Shown: positions 24,785-37,200 of the stretch, piece by piece | How the letters are laid out: every line of letters starts with the position of its first letter | Numbering within the stretch: the stretch's first letter is position 1 | Assembly (NCBI RefSeq): GCF_016919705.1 | Contig: NZ_CP070369.1 | Coordinates: 186,001 to 250,000 of the forward strand | Reading direction: 5' to 3' | DNA from: Paracoccus methylovorus | Lineage (GTDB): Bacteria; Pseudomonadota; Alphaproteobacteria; Rhodobacterales; Rhodobacteraceae | DNA: 64,000 nucleotides | Position numbers and translations under genes: made by a program | The notes under the pieces: generated by a model | Database searches by the model: none | Told to the model about the DNA's origin: nothing | The model's input: only the letters and a program-made list of their open reading frames with translations

Positions 24785-26473
24785 ATGGCCGCCACCACCG
24801 ATTCGCAGGATGAAAGCCCGCATATGATGCTGTGGCGGCTGATGATCGCGGCGGGGCTGGTGCTGGCCTTTCTGGCGGCGCTGGTGCTGACGTTTCGGCT
24901 GGCCCATGACAACGCCGCCCGCACCCTGACCGAGCGGTTGGAGATCAGCGCGCGCAGCCGGGTGCAGACACTGGAAAGCGTGCTGGCCAAGCAGCGCGCC
25001 GTAGCCACGGTGCTGTCGGACGACGCCGCCGTGCGGCTGGCCCTGATCGAGCCGTCCGAGGCCAATGTCTCGCGCGTGTCGCAAAAGCTGGAGCGGTTGC
25101 AGGACCAGACCAGCAGCGCTGTGATCTATCTGCTGAACAGCGACGGGGTGGCGATCGCCGCCTCGAACTGGCACGATCCCGACAGTTTCGTCGGCATGGA
25201 CTACAGCTTTCGCAGCTATTTCAGCGACGCGCTGCTTAAGGGAGAGGCGACGCAATTCGCGCTTGGCACCGTCAGCACGCGGCCCGGCCTTTATCTGTCG
25301 CATGACGTGCCCCAGCAGGATGAAACGCTGGGCGTCATCGTGGTGAAGGTCGAATTCGACGCGATGGAGCAGGGCTGGGCGCAGGCGGCCGAGACGACGC
25401 TGGTCACCGACGACACCGGCCAGGTGATCCTGACCAGCACGCCCCGGCTGCGCTTTGGGCCGCTGCCGCCGGTTCCGGCCGGGCGGGTCTCGGCCCGGCT
25501 GGATGTGCCCGGCGCGGGATGGACGCTGTGGATCCGCGCCCCCTCGACCGAGGCGGTGCGGGCGGCGCTGCTGGCCGCTGGGACCGTGGGCTTTCTGTTC
25601 ACCCTGCTGCTGGCCGGAGGGTTCTGGGCATTGCGCGCCCGCACCCGCGCCGCCCGCCGCGCCGAGACCGAGCGCCGCTATCGCGCCGATCTGGAACGTG
25701 CCGTGGCCGAACGCACCCGCGACCTGTCCGAGGAAATGCGCGAGCGCCGCACCGCCGAGCAGCGGCTGACGCAGTTGCAGGGCGAAATGGTGCAGGCCAA
25801 CAAGCTGGCGACGCTGGGCCAGATCACCGCCGGCGTGGCGCATGAGGTGAACACGCCCCTTGCCACCATTCGCCTGCTGGCCGAAAACGGCCGCCACATG
25901 CTGCCTGCGGGCGATACCCCCGATCTGGATCGCAACCTGTCGCAGATCCTGCGCATGTCCGACCGCATCGCCCAGATCACCACCGAATTGCGCGGCTTTG
26001 CCCGCAAGGCGACGGGGGAACTTGCCCCGGTCTCGCTCAAGGATGCGCTGGATGCGGCGCTGCTTTTGACCGCCAGCCGCCGCAGGGCGCAAAGCGTCCG
26101 CCTGATCCTGCCGGAAATCCCGCCCGGTCTGCGGGTGCTGGCCGAAACCGTGCGGCTGGAACAGATCATGGTGAACCTGATCCAGAACGCGCAAGAGGCG
26201 CTGGAGGGCAGACCCGACCCGGAGATCCGCATTGCCCTGTGCGACGACGGGCCGATGCTGCGGCTTAGCATTTCAGACAACGGGCCCGGACTTCCGCCGC
26301 AGATCGCCGCCAATCTTTTCACCCCCTTTGCCACCAGCAAGCCCGAAGGTCTGGGCCTTGGGCTGGTGATCTCGCAAGAGATCGCGCGGGACTTCGGCGG
26401 CAGCCTGACCGCCGAGCCGCCATGCCAAGGGCAGGGTGCGACCTTCCACCTCGACTTGCCGAAAGCGCCATGA
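24785..26473 (+). CDS. dctB: C4-dicarboxylate sensor histidine kinase DctB
   Basis: Membrane sensor kinase, 562 residues. One transmembrane helix lies near residues 14-38 ([20 protein letters not shown]), then a periplasmic dCache-like sensor region with [20 protein letters not shown] (the DctB ligand-pocket region), a second helix around 260-285, a linker coiled coil, the H-box with phospho-acceptor His353 in HEVNTPLA, and an HATPase_c domain with [10 protein letters not shown] and DNGPGLPP. Domain order and dctA context identify it. It overlaps dctD by 4 bases, and a plain AAGGGG precedes its ATG. Confidence 0.92.
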   Translation: MAATTDSQDESPHMMLWRLMIAAGLVLAFLAALVLTFRLAHDNAARTLTERLEISARSRVQTLESVLAKQRAVATVLSDDAAVRLALIEPSEANVSRVSQKLERLQDQTSSAVIYLLNSDGVAIAASNWHDPDSFVGMDYSFRSYFSDALLKGEATQFALGTVSTRPGLYLSHDVPQQDETLGVIVVKVEFDAMEQGWAQAAETTLVTDDTGQVILTSTPRLRFGPLPPVPAGRVSARLDVPGAGWTLWIRAPSTEAVRAALLAAGTVGFLFTLLLAGGFWALRARTRAARRAETERRYRADLERAVAERTRDLSEEMRERRTAEQRLTQLQGEMVQANKLATLGQITAGVAHEVNTPLATIRLLAENGRHMLPAGDTPDLDRNLSQILRMSDRIAQITTELRGFARKATGELAPVSLKDALDAALLLTASRRRAQSVRLILPEIPPGLRVLAETVRLEQIMVNLIQNAQEALEGRPDPEIRIALCDDGPMLRLSISDNGPGLPPQIAANLFTPFATSKPEGLGLGLVISQEIARDFGGSLTAEPPCQGQGATFHLDLPKAP

Positions 26474-27807
26474 ACAGCACGCCCCTTGTCCGCCTTGTCG
26501 ATGACGACCCCGACCTGCTGGAGGCGCAGTTGCAGGCGCTGGAACTGGCCGGATTCCGTGCCGAAACCTTTACCGACCCGGCCAAGGCGCTGGAGGGGTT
26601 GGGCCCCGAATGGCCCGGCGTGGTGCTTAGCGATGTGCGCATGCCGGGTATGGACGGGTTCCAACTGTTCCACCGGATCCATGCGCTGGACCCGGATTTG
26701 CCGGTGATCCTGCTGACCGGGCACGGCGATGTTCCCATGGCCGTGGCGGCGCTGAAGCAGGGGGTCTATGACTTTCTGACCAAGCCGGTCGGCGGCGGCA
26801 CGCTGGCGGCGGCGCTGGCGCGTGCGGCCTCAAGCCGGGCACTGGTGCTGGAAAACCGTGCGCTGCGCCGCCAGCAACAGGACAGCGCCGCGCGCGAGAC
26901 CCGACTGATCGGGCAAAGCCCTTTCATGCAGCACCTGCGCGAAACCATCGCCCGCGTGGCCGAGGCGGGCGGTGATCTGCTGATCCTCGGCCCCGGCGGC
27001 TCGGGCAAGGAAACCGTCGCCCGCGCCATTCACCGCCAAGGCCCGCGCCGCGCGCGCGCCTTTGTCCATATCGCCTGCGCCGCGCTGGACGAATCGCGGT
27101 TCGAGGCCGAAATGCTGGGGGTCGAGCCGCAGGGCCGCTCTGCGCGCATCCCCGGCCGGTTGGAGGCAGCCCATCGCGGCACGCTTTATCTGAACGAAAT
27201 CGACGCGCTTTCCCCCGCTTTGCAGGCCCGCCTGCTGGCGCTGATCGAGGCGGGCGCGATCCAGCCGCCCGGCACCGCAGCACCGCGCCCGCTGGACCTG
27301 CGCGTCATCGCCTCGACCCGCACCGATCTTGAGCGGCGGATGCGCGAAGGGCAGTTTCGCAGCGACCTTTACTATCGGCTGGCGGGCGTCACCCTGACCC
27401 TGCCGCCTCTGGTCGAGCGACGAGAGGATATCCCCGAACTGTTCCGGCATTTCCTGCTGACGGCGGCGGCGCGGCTGAACCTGCCGGTCGCGCGCGTCAC
27501 CGGCGCGGTCAAGGCTCGGCTGGCCGGATATGGCTGGCCCGGCAACCTGCGCGAATTGCAGCAATTCGCCGAAAGTCATGCGTTGGGGCTGTCATCCTTT
27601 GACCCGCCGCAAGAGGGCGGCGAGGCATCGGGTCTGGCCGACCTGGTCGCGGATTACGAGGCCGAACTGATCCGAGAGGCGCTGCGGCTTGCCCATGGCA
27701 ACGCGACGCAGGCCTTGGGCCGGCTGCGCCTGCCGCGCAAGACCTTCTATGACAAGCTGGCGCGGCACGGCATTCGCCCCGCCGATTTCCGGGGCGGCGG
27801 CGACTGA
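26470..27807 (+). CDS. dctD: DctD-type response regulator with degenerate AAA+ domain
   Basis: Response regulator partner of DctB, 445 residues in the order receiver, AAA+, FIS-type helix-turn-helix. The receiver is intact (VDDDPD, VVLSDVRMPG, TGHGD, FLTKP). The AAA+ domain keeps Walker A GPGGSGKE at residues 174-181 and the FRSDLYYRL arginine-finger region. The loop that should read GAFTGA is replaced by LGVEPQGRSARIPGRLE, and Walker B reads LYLNEID, with Asn242 in place of the usual Asp. The protein therefore probably cannot remodel sigma54 holoenzyme in the usual way and may act as a DNA-binding activator with another sigma factor. That conclusion is inference. Confidence 0.88.
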   Translation: MNSTPLVRLVDDDPDLLEAQLQALELAGFRAETFTDPAKALEGLGPEWPGVVLSDVRMPGMDGFQLFHRIHALDPDLPVILLTGHGDVPMAVAALKQGVYDFLTKPVGGGTLAAALARAASSRALVLENRALRRQQQDSAARETRLIGQSPFMQHLRETIARVAEAGGDLLILGPGGSGKETVARAIHRQGPRRARAFVHIACAALDESRFEAEMLGVEPQGRSARIPGRLEAAHRGTLYLNEIDALSPALQARLLALIEAGAIQPPGTAAPRPLDLRVIASTRTDLERRMREGQFRSDLYYRLAGVTLTLPPLVERREDIPELFRHFLLTAAARLNLPVARVTGAVKARLAGYGWPGNLRELQQFAESHALGLSSFDPPQEGGEASGLADLVADYEAELIREALRLAHGNATQALGRLRLPRKTFYDKLARHGIRPADFRGGGD

Positions 27808-27819
27808 TCCGCAGGGCCT

Positions 27820-28503
27820 TCAGGCGGTGACGGCGTCGGGGTGTTCCGGCAGGCGGGTGCCATGATCCGCGATCCATGCCAGCGCACCGGCCAGAACGGC
27901 ATCATGCACGGCTGCGCCGATCGCCTCTCCCAAGGGCGTATGCAGCCCGGCAAAGGCGGTCTGCCCGGCATCGCAGGCCACGGCGATGCAATCGGTGCCG
28001 GTGCCGGTCGCACGCCCGGTCGGCAGGTCGATGCCTGCGGTCAGGATGGCGGCGGTGCGGGCCTCGGCCACGATGCTTAGTGCCTCGATCATCGCGGCAT
28101 CGGTCAGCCCGTCCTCGATCAGCAGGGCGATGTTGATGGTGCCATAGCCCTGCGGCGGAACCCCGCGACGGCTGCCCACACGTTCGGCATTACCCAGACC
28201 CACCGTGGTGAGACAGGCCACCGGGCCGGCGCAGGCCAACTGGTGATAGGTCAGCGCGCGAGAGGTCATCATGCCCACATCCCCGCCATGGCCGATCCGC
28301 GCCATCTCGGCCGCAAGCCAGCGCGGCGCGTCCAGATCGGGCGTCAGGTCGGCGTCGCGCACCTGGCGAAAGATGATATGCCGGGCGCTGGAAAAGCCCG
28401 GATGATGCGGGGCAAAGGACAGCACGCGCCGCACCCGCCCCAGATCCGCCGCAAGAAAGGGCGGGGCCAGCTTGACCCGCAAAACCGTCCGTTCCGTCGC
28501 CAT
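27820..28503 (-). CDS. cbiZ: Adenosylcobinamide amidohydrolase (CbiZ family)
   Basis: A 227-residue protein of the CbiZ family (PF01955), which hydrolyses the aminopropanol amide of adenosylcobinamide to adenosylcobyric acid for corrinoid salvage or remodelling. Family features seen are the N-terminal RVLSFAPHHPGFSSARHIIF, the MMTSRALTYHQ segment, and ATGTGTDCIAVAC with a C-terminal HTPLGEAIGAAVHDAV. The start at 28503 gives MATERTVLRVKLAPPF; earlier in-frame ATGs exist, so the N terminus is uncertain. No cobalamin genes are nearby. It sits between dctD (convergent) and the 2-oxoacid dehydrogenase operon, and may be read from the latter after a 75-base gap. Confidence 0.8.
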   Translation of the reverse strand: MATERTVLRVKLAPPFLAADLGRVRRVLSFAPHHPGFSSARHIIFRQVRDADLTPDLDAPRWLAAEMARIGHGGDVGMMTSRALTYHQLACAGPVACLTTVGLGNAERVGSRRGVPPQGYGTINIALLIEDGLTDAAMIEALSIVAEARTAAILTAGIDLPTGRATGTGTDCIAVACDAGQTAFAGLHTPLGEAIGAAVHDAVLAGALAWIADHGTRLPEHPDAVTA

Positions 28504-28577
28504 CACCCCATCCCCGCCATACGCCCGGCCGGTTTGCGCCATTGCGGCGCGGCGATCAATGGGATCGGTCACGCGCG

Positions 28578-29966
28578 CTAGATATGCAGCGCGTGGCCAA
28601 GGGCGCGCAGGCAGGCTTCGTGCAGTGCCTCGCCCCGGGTGGGGTGGGCGTGGATGGTGCCGGTGATGTCCTCGAGCCGCGCGCCCATCTCCAGCGCCAG
28701 CGCAAAGCCGCCGGCCATTTCCGCGACATCCGCGCCGACGGCCTGAATGCCAAGCACCTCGTGCGTGTCCTCGCGCGCGGTGACGCGGACAAAGCCCGCC
28801 TCGTCTGCCGCCGTCATCGCCCGGCCATTCGCGGCAAAGGGGAACAGCCCGGTGATGACCTTCAGGCCCTGTGTCGCGGCCTCGTCCGGGGACAGGCCGA
28901 CGCTGACGATCTCGGGGTCGGTAAAACAGACCGCGGGAATCGCGCGCTTGTCCCAGACCAGCCGCTTGCCGGCGACGATCTCGGCCACCATCTCGCCTTG
29001 GGCCATGGCGCGGTGCGCCAGCATAGGCTCGCCCGTCACATCCCCGATGGCAAAAACCCCGGTCATCGAGGTGCGGCACCGTTCATCTATGCGGATAAAG
29101 GGACCGGCCATGTCCAGCCGCAGGCTCTCTACCCCCGCGCCGGTTGCGCGTGGGCGGCGGCCGACGGTGACAAGGACCTTGTCGGCCTGAATATCCTCGG
29201 CCCCGTCGACACCGGCGACGCGCAGCGCCCCGCTGTCCGACAGCCCGCCGGCGCGCGCGCCGGTCAGCACCCGGACGCCCAGCCCTGTCAGGCGCTGCGC
29301 CACGGGCCGGGTCAGTTCGGCGTCATATTGCGGCAGGATGCGCGGGGCGGCCTCGACCACCGTCACCTCGGCGCCCAGCTTGGCATAGGCGATCCCCAGT
29401 TCCAGCCCGATATAGCCGCCGCCGACCACGGCCAGACGTCCAGGCACTTCGGTCAGGGCCAGCGCATCGGTCGAAGAAATCACCTTGCCGCCAAAGGGCA
29501 GCGACCGCAGTTCGATGGGCTCGGACCCGGTGGCCAGAACCAGAACCTCGGCGCGGATCTGCACCGGGCCTTCGGGCGTATCCACCAGCACGGTCTTGCC
29601 GTCGCGGACCGTGGCCTGGCCAGTGACCAGCCGCACCTTGGCCTTGCGCAAAAGCGTCGCCACGCCGCCGGTCAGCCGCTCGACGATGCCGTCTTTCCAT
29701 TCCACCGTCGCCGCCAGATCCAGTTGGGGATCTGCCGCGGCAATGCCCATCGAAGGTTTCGAGGAAAGCTGTGTAAGTTGATGAAATTCATCGGCGGCAT
29801 GGATCAGTGCCTTCGAGGGGATGCAGCCCACGTTCAGGCATGTTCCGCCCGGAGGCTGGGCATCCACGATCACCGTGTCCACCCCCAGTTGCCCGGCACG
29901 GATTGCGCAGACATAGCCGCCCGGACCGGCGCCGACGATCAGCAGTCTGCATTGGATCTCGCGCAT
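28578..29966 (-). CDS. Dihydrolipoyl dehydrogenase (E3) of the branched-chain 2-oxoacid dehydrogenase complex
   Basis: Flavoprotein that reoxidises the lipoyl groups of E2 using NAD, 462 residues. The FAD-binding start is [20 protein letters not shown], and the redox-active pair is Cys43 and Cys48 in [15 protein letters not shown]. An NAD-binding [10 protein letters not shown] occurs in the middle, and the C terminus has the [13 protein letters not shown] active-site histidine region. It begins 4 bases after the E2 stop and is the last certain gene of the operon. The context with E1alpha, E1beta and E2 suggests an LpdV/BkdD-type enzyme dedicated to this complex. Confidence 0.93.
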   Translation of the reverse strand: MREIQCRLLIVGAGPGGYVCAIRAGQLGVDTVIVDAQPPGGTCLNVGCIPSKALIHAADEFHQLTQLSSKPSMGIAAADPQLDLAATVEWKDGIVERLTGGVATLLRKAKVRLVTGQATVRDGKTVLVDTPEGPVQIRAEVLVLATGSEPIELRSLPFGGKVISSTDALALTEVPGRLAVVGGGYIGLELGIAYAKLGAEVTVVEAAPRILPQYDAELTRPVAQRLTGLGVRVLTGARAGGLSDSGALRVAGVDGAEDIQADKVLVTVGRRPRATGAGVESLRLDMAGPFIRIDERCRTSMTGVFAIGDVTGEPMLAHRAMAQGEMVAEIVAGKRLVWDKRAIPAVCFTDPEIVSVGLSPDEAATQGLKVITGLFPFAANGRAMTAADEAGFVRVTAREDTHEVLGIQAVGADVAEMAGGFALALEMGARLEDITGTIHAHPTRGEALHEACLRALGHALHI

Positions 29967-29969
29967 AGC

Positions 29970-31253
29970 TCAGCCCTCCACGAAGATCAGCGCCGGGGTT
30001 TCCAGCAGTTCTTTCAGCCGCGCCACGAAGACGGCGGCGTCCCAGCCGTCGATCACCCGGTGGTCGAAGCTGCACGACAGGTTCATCATCTTGCGCGGCT
30101 CGAAGGCCGTACCGTTCCAGAACGGCCGGACCGCCAGCCGGTTGACGCCGACGATGGCGACCTCGGGCACGTTCAGGATCGGGGTCGAGGCGATGGCCCC
30201 CAGCGGTCCCAGCGAGGTGATGGTGATGGTCGAGCCGGTCAGTTCGTCGCGGCGCGCCGTGCCCTCTTTGGCGGCGGCGCCGACGCGGGCGATCTCGGCG
30301 GCGGTGGCGCGCAGGTCCAGCGCCTCGGCGTGGCGGACCACCGGCACCATCAACCCTGTGGGCGTTTGTGCCGCAATGCCGATATGAACCCCGCCAAAGC
30401 GGTGGATCAACCCGGCGTCGGCGTCGTAATGCGCGTTCAGGATCGGCTGTTCGCGCACCGCCCGCACGATGGCACGGGCGATAAAGGCCAGCGGGTTCAA
30501 CTTGACCCCTTTTGCTTGCGCGTTCAGCCGGGCACGCAGGTCCTCCAGCGCGGTGGCGTCCACCTCTTCGACGATGGTGATCTGGGGAATGCGGTTCGCG
30601 GCCTCCATGCGTTCGGCGATCTTGCGACGCAGGCCGATGACGCGGATTTCCTCGACCGAGGTATCGGCCTGCGGACCCGAGGGCGCGGGAACGCCGCCCG
30701 AGGCGATGAAGGCATCCAGATCCTCATGCCCGATCCGGCCGGCGGGACCAGAGCCGCGCACCAGACGCAGATCCACCCCGGCCTCGCGCGCCCGTGCCCG
30801 AACCGCGGGCGAGGCGATGGGTCTTTCGCCTTCGGGCCGCAGCGGCGCGGCAGAGGGTGCAGCAGCGGCTGGCTTGGGCTGTTGAGTCTGCGGTTCCGGC
30901 GCGGGCTCTGGCTCTGCCTTGGCCGGTTCAGCCGCAGCCGGGGCGGGCGCAGATGTCGGCGGGACGGCGGCGGGCACAGCAGCCCCCGCATCACCCGCGA
31001 CATTGCCCGGCCCGTCCACCTCCAGCCGGATCAGTTCAGCCCCGACGGCGATCACGTCGCCCGGCTGACCTGCCTGCCAGACCACGGTGCCGGTGACCGG
31101 GCTGGGGATTTCGACCGTGGCCTTGTCGGTCATGACGGCGACCATCGGGTCGTCCTCGCGCAGGGTGTCGCCGGGCTTGACCAGCCATTCGGCGATCTCT
31201 GCCTCGGCGATGCCTTCGCCGATATCGGGCATGCGGATTGCGTGAATACCCAT
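29970..31253 (-). CDS. bkdB: Branched-chain 2-oxoacid dehydrogenase E2 (dihydrolipoamide acyltransferase)
   Basis: Core of the multienzyme complex, 427 residues. The N-terminal lipoyl domain carries the modified lysine at Lys44 in MTDKATVEI. An Ala/Pro-rich linker (about 85-130) follows, then a peripheral subunit-binding domain ([31 protein letters not shown]) and the catalytic acyltransferase domain, ending in the active-site [13 protein letters not shown] with His398. The start at 31253 is the ATG of [17 protein letters not shown]. It lies 1 base after the E1beta stop and 4 bases before E3. Confidence 0.93.
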   Translation of the reverse strand: MGIHAIRMPDIGEGIAEAEIAEWLVKPGDTLREDDPMVAVMTDKATVEIPSPVTGTVVWQAGQPGDVIAVGAELIRLEVDGPGNVAGDAGAAVPAAVPPTSAPAPAAAEPAKAEPEPAPEPQTQQPKPAAAAPSAAPLRPEGERPIASPAVRARAREAGVDLRLVRGSGPAGRIGHEDLDAFIASGGVPAPSGPQADTSVEEIRVIGLRRKIAERMEAANRIPQITIVEEVDATALEDLRARLNAQAKGVKLNPLAFIARAIVRAVREQPILNAHYDADAGLIHRFGGVHIGIAAQTPTGLMVPVVRHAEALDLRATAAEIARVGAAAKEGTARRDELTGSTITITSLGPLGAIASTPILNVPEVAIVGVNRLAVRPFWNGTAFEPRKMMNLSCSFDHRVIDGWDAAVFVARLKELLETPALIFVEG

Positions 31254-31254
31254 G

Positions 31255-32271
31255 TCAGGCCACCTCGACCAGTTGACGCAATGCCTCGGCCACCCGAGCG
31301 GGGCCGGGGAAATAGCTCCATTCATGCGTATGCGGATAGGGCGTGTCCCAGCCCGCCACCCGCCGCACCGGCGCTTCCAGTTGCCAGAAGCACTCGGCCT
31401 GAACCAGCGCCGCCAGTTCCGCGCCATAGCCCGAGGTCAGCGTCGCCTCGTGCAGCACCAGACAGCGGCCGGTCTTGTTGACCGAGGCGGCGATTGTTTC
31501 CATGTCCAGGGGCAACAGGGTGCGCAGGTCGATCACCTCGGCGTCGACACCGGATTCCTCGACTGCTGCCAGCGCGACATGGACCATGGTGCCATAGCTC
31601 AGCACGGTCGCGGCGCGGCCCTGACGGCGCACCACCGCCTTGCCCAGCGGCACGGTGTAATGCCCCTCGGGGACCTCGCCCAGTTCGTGGCTTTTCCATG
31701 CCGTAACGGGCCGGTCGTGATGGCCGTCAAAGGGGCCGTTATACAGCCGCTTCGGTTCCATGAAGATCACCGGATCGGGGTCTTCGATGGCAGCGAGCAG
31801 CAACCCCTTGGCGTCGCGCGGGTTCGAGGGCACCACGGTCTTCAGACCTGTCACATGGGTCAGCAGCGCCTCGGGCGACTGGCTGTGGGTCTGGCCGCCA
31901 AAGATGCCGCCGCCGGTGGGCATGCGTATCACCATCGGACAGGTGAACTGCCCGGCCGAGCGATAGCGCAGCCGCGCCGCCTCGGACACGATCTGATCAT
32001 AGGCCGGATACATGTAATCGGCGAACTGGATCTCGACCACCGGCTTCAGGCCATAGGCCGCCATGCCGATGCCTGCACCGACAATGCCGGATTCGTTGAT
32101 CGGCGTGTCGAAACAGCGCGTCTTGCCGTATTTCGCCTGCAAGCCGGCGGTGCAGCGGAAAACGCCGCCGAAATAGCCCACGTCCTCGCCAAAGACGACC
32201 ACGCTGGGGTCGGCGCCCATGGCCACGTCCAGCGCGTCGCGGATCGCCTCGATCATCGTCATGCGTGCCAT
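31255..32271 (-). CDS. bkdA2: Branched-chain 2-oxoacid dehydrogenase E1 component, beta subunit
   Basis: Thiamine-diphosphate-dependent decarboxylase beta subunit, 338 residues. Visible family blocks are [19 protein letters not shown] (with the Glu that activates the thiamine ring), [39 protein letters not shown], and [20 protein letters not shown], which distinguishes branched-chain 2-oxoacid from pyruvate E1. It starts 1 base after the E1alpha stop. Confidence 0.93.
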   Translation of the reverse strand: MARMTMIEAIRDALDVAMGADPSVVVFGEDVGYFGGVFRCTAGLQAKYGKTRCFDTPINESGIVGAGIGMAAYGLKPVVEIQFADYMYPAYDQIVSEAARLRYRSAGQFTCPMVIRMPTGGGIFGGQTHSQSPEALLTHVTGLKTVVPSNPRDAKGLLLAAIEDPDPVIFMEPKRLYNGPFDGHHDRPVTAWKSHELGEVPEGHYTVPLGKAVVRRQGRAATVLSYGTMVHVALAAVEESGVDAEVIDLRTLLPLDMETIAASVNKTGRCLVLHEATLTSGYGAELAALVQAECFWQLEAPVRRVAGWDTPYPHTHEWSYFPGPARVAEALRQLVEVA

Positions 32272-32272
32272 G

Positions 32273-33649
<1,377 letters not shown>

Positions 33650-33655
33650 TCAGCC

Positions 33656-33691
33656 AATATGCAAAATATTCTTCTGGCAATCAGGCATATT
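33656..33691. promoter_or_regulatory. Candidate Lrp/AsnC (BkdR-like) binding site
   Basis: AATATGC (33656-33662) and GCATATT (33685-33691) form an inverted repeat with a 22-base spacer that ends directly at the regulator ATG. The spacer holds GCAAAATATTCTTC, similar in composition to Lrp sites. Its position in the 165-base divergent region suits control of the bkd operon and autoregulation; the evidence is limited to symmetry and location. Confidence 0.45.
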
Positions 33692-34189
33692 ATGAGCAGT
33701 CCTTCTGCACCGCGGCAACTTGACGCGATCGACCTCAGGATCCTGCGGGCGCTGAGTCGCGATGGCCGGCTGTCCAACAGCCAGCTTGCCGAAAAGGTCG
33801 GGCTGTCCCCCAGCCCCTGCTGGCAACGCACCCGCCGGCTGGAAACCGAGGGCGTGATCAAGGGCTATACCGCGCTTCTGGACCAGTCGCGCCTTGGCGC
33901 CGCCGAAACGGTCATCATCGAGATCACGCTGGAACGTCACGACGACAAGGTGCTGGAGGAATTCGGCCGCGCCATCGCCGCGATCCCCGAGGTGCAAGAG
34001 GTTTACCTGACCACCGGAGAGTATGACTATTTGCTGAAGGTCGCGGTGAACGGCACCCGCGGATACGAGGAATTCCTGCGCCGCAAGCTTTACCGGGTGC
34101 CGGGCATCCGCAACGCCCGCTCGATCTTTACCCTGCGCTGCCTGAAGGAACGGGGCAGCATCCTGCCGCTGCTGTCCGAAACGGACTAG
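33692..34189 (+). CDS. Lrp/AsnC-family transcriptional regulator (BkdR-like)
   Basis: A 165-residue feast/famine regulator. The N-terminal helix-turn-helix reads LSNSQLAEKVGLSPSPCWQR (residues about 24-43), and the C-terminal RAM ligand domain has VQEVYLTTGEYDYLLKVAV. The divergent position to a branched-chain 2-oxoacid dehydrogenase operon mirrors Pseudomonas bkdR, so activation by branched-chain amino acids is likely. The ATG at 33692 is chosen; an in-frame upstream extension covers the AT-rich regulatory region. It is convergent with the glucan synthase gene after only 41 bases. Confidence 0.9.
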   Translation: MSSPSAPRQLDAIDLRILRALSRDGRLSNSQLAEKVGLSPSPCWQRTRRLETEGVIKGYTALLDQSRLGAAETVIIEITLERHDDKVLEEFGRAIAAIPEVQEVYLTTGEYDYLLKVAVNGTRGYEEFLRRKLYRVPGIRNARSIFTLRCLKERGSILPLLSETD

Positions 34190-34230
34190 CGCCGCAGGGG
34201 CTGTGAGGCAGGCAATGGCCAGTGCCGCCG

Positions 34231-37200
34231 TCACCTGCCCTTATCGACCCGGACTTGCGGTTTGCCGGTCGCGTCGCGTGTCACCTCGACCTCGTGGCGG
34301 TGCGTGCCGATCATCACGCTGGCGCGGAAACCCGGCCAATGCGAGGGCATGGCAGGCGCGACCTCCAGCCTTTCGCCGTCCTTGATGCGAAGGCCAAGGA
34401 TCTGCTCGACCGCGACGCGGTGCAGCCAGCCGGCCGAGCCGGTGTACCACGTCCAGCCGGCGCGGCCGGACTTTTCGTCGGCGCCATAGACATCGGCGGC
34501 CACGACATAGGGTTCGCCGCGATAGATCTGCAAGGTGTCGGCGTCACTGGTATGGCTGATCGGGTTGAGCAGCCGGAACACCCGCCACGCATCGTCGGCG
34601 CGGCCAGCGATGCACAGCGCCTGCACCATCCAGATTGCGGCATGGGTATATTGCCCGCCGTTTTCCCGCACGCCGGGCGGATAGCCCTTGATATAGCCGG
34701 GGTCCTGCGGCGCATGGGCAAAAGGCGGCGTGAACAGCCGCAACAGCATGCCGTTTTCGTCCAGCAGATGTTCCAGCGCCGCGTCCAGCGCCGGGCCGCG
34801 CCGGTCCTTGCGACCCGCGCCCGAGATCACCGACCAGCTTTGCGCGATGGAGTCGATCCGGCATTCCTGCGACGCGGCCGAGCCCAGCGGCGTGCCGTCG
34901 TCATAGATACCGCGCAGATACCAGCCGCCGTCCCAGCCGTGCCGTTCCAGCGCCCGCGACAGCCGCGCGGCATGCGCCCGCCAGCGTTTCGCGCGCTCAT
35001 CCTCGCCACGTTCCTCGGCCAGCGGCGCCATCATGGCGATGGTCTGGGACAGGAACCAACCCATCCACACCGACTGGCCGCGACCCCCGGCACCCACACG
35101 GTTCATGCCGTCGTTCCAGTCGCCACCCAGAAACAGCGGCAGGCCCTTTTCGCCGGTGCGGGCAATCGCAAGCTCCAGCGCCAGCACGGCATGTTCGTAA
35201 AGCGTGACGCTTCGGTCGCCGATGTCGGGCTGGTAAAAGGCGTCATGTTCGCCCGGTTCCAGCGCACGGCCAAGGATGAAGGGCAGGGGCTCGTCCAGAA
35301 TCGAGCGGTCGCCCGTGACCTCGACATAGCGCGCCAGAGCATGGCCAAGCCAGACCACGTCGTCGGCGATCAGGGTGCGCACGCCGGCGCCCGTGCCGGG
35401 CAGCCACCAGTGCTGCACGTCGCCTTCGGGGAACTGGCGCGAACCGGCTTCGAGCAACTGCGCGCGCGCCCAAGCCGGGTCATAGACCAGCATGGCCGAG
35501 GTGTCCTGCAACTGGTCGCGGAACCCGTAAGCGCCCGACGCCTGATAAAAGGCCGAGCGCGCCCTGATCCGGCAGGCGATGGCCTGATAGGGCAGCCAGC
35601 GGTTCACCATCAGGTCAAAGGCCGGATCTGGCGTTTCCACCTGCAGGCGGCCAAAGATGTGCTGCCAATGGTCGGTCTGGGCGGTGGCCGCCTGCCGGGC
35701 CGTGTCGGGGCGGGCCAGCAGCGGCGCGGCGGCATCGCCGGTCGTGGCGGCCAGACGGAAGGTGACGTTCTGGGTTTCGCCCGGCTCGATCTCGATCCGG
35801 GTTTCCAGCATCATCACCGGGTCGCCGTCGTGGCGATGCACGAAACGATGGCCCAGCGTGGAATCGAACCACGCGGGCAGGCAAATGTCGCGGTTGCGCC
35901 CTTTCCAGATCAGACGCGACAGGCAAAGCCCGCTGACCTCGCGATCGACGGACATGACCATGCGCTGACCGGCATAGTCGATGGAAAACGGGTTTTCGCA
36001 TTCCACGGCGCGCGCCTCGGGCAGATAGCGCAGTTGCAGATAGGGCGCGGTCTTGGCACGGGCGCCACCCATCACCGGCTCAAGGAACTGCGCCACGTCC
36101 AGCGTCAGCCGCCGCGTGCCGTGGTTCGTCAGCCGCAGACCGACCACACGCAGGGGCGCGTCCGGGGTCAGGCTGTGCAGGGCCGATAGTTCGAGTTCGC
36201 CCGACCATGCGGTGAACTCGGAAAAACCGGCGCCGTGGCGGCATTGATACAGCGCCTCGCGCTGGCTGGAGAGCGCCGCATAGGGTGTGTGGATCGCGCC
36301 GGTGCCCAGATCGCGGATCAGGATGCCTTCGCCGGGCGGGTTGCTGACCGCGTCGTTCGACCACGGCGTCAACTGGTGGTCGCGAGAATTGGCCGACCAC
36401 GAAAACCCCGCGCCCTCGGCCGAGATGTGAAAGCCGAAGTCGCTGCGGGCGACGACGTTGATCCATGGGTTCGGCGTGGTCTGGCCGTGGCGCAGGCGGG
36501 TGACATAGTTCCCCTGCGCGTCAAAGCCGCCGGTGCCGTTCCAGAACTGCAGATCCTCGGCCGGGAAATCGCTGCGCAGGGGCGGGCGCTGCAAGGGCCG
36601 GGCCGGGGGGCGGGTGATGCCGCGCCGCAGGTCGGTCGTCTCCAGCCGCTGGATCTGCTCGGCCAGACTGCCGTTCTGGGCATGGATCACCACGCGAGCC
36701 ACGGCCAGAACCGTGTCGCGGGTTTCAGCCGACAGCCCATTCGCATCGACCGCAAAGACCGATGGCCGCGAATGCAGCAGTTGCATGCTGTGACACAGGT
36801 TGTTCAGCGCCTCGTGCAGATGCGCGGCATAGCTGACGCGCTGTTCGTTCAGGATCACCAGATCGCATTCCAGCCCGCGCATCCGCAGGTATTCCTGCAT
36901 ACGGATCGCCTGACGCGCCACCGGCATCAGGTCGGGGTCGTTGATGCGCAGCACCATGATCGGATTGTCGCCCGAAACCGACATCGGCCACAGCACCGAC
37001 TGCTGCCCCATGGCATGGCGCACCTGCGAGGCCAGCAACTGGTTGGGATAGACCAGCAGCGCGGCATAGCGGCGAAACAGCGCCGCCTCTTCGGGGGTGA
37101 TGTCGGCGTGATGCAACTGCACCTGACTGCGGGTCCACGCCATCTGGTGTTCGTTGTCATAGGCGGATTCGTCGGCCAGATGCAGATACGCCTCTTCCAG

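Noticed and set aside
24581-26194. Long N-terminal extension of dctA
   Set aside because: The extra part is antisense to dctB and not protein-like; a proper ATG with GGAGGAGG lies at 24580.
28504-28577. Cobalamin riboswitch before cbiZ
   Set aside because: Only 74 bases are available and no B12-box-like sequence is visible.
28542-31481. Open frame of 979 codons opposite the E2 and E3 genes
   Set aside because: Antisense to motif-bearing enzymes, Gln/His/Arg-rich, no start context.
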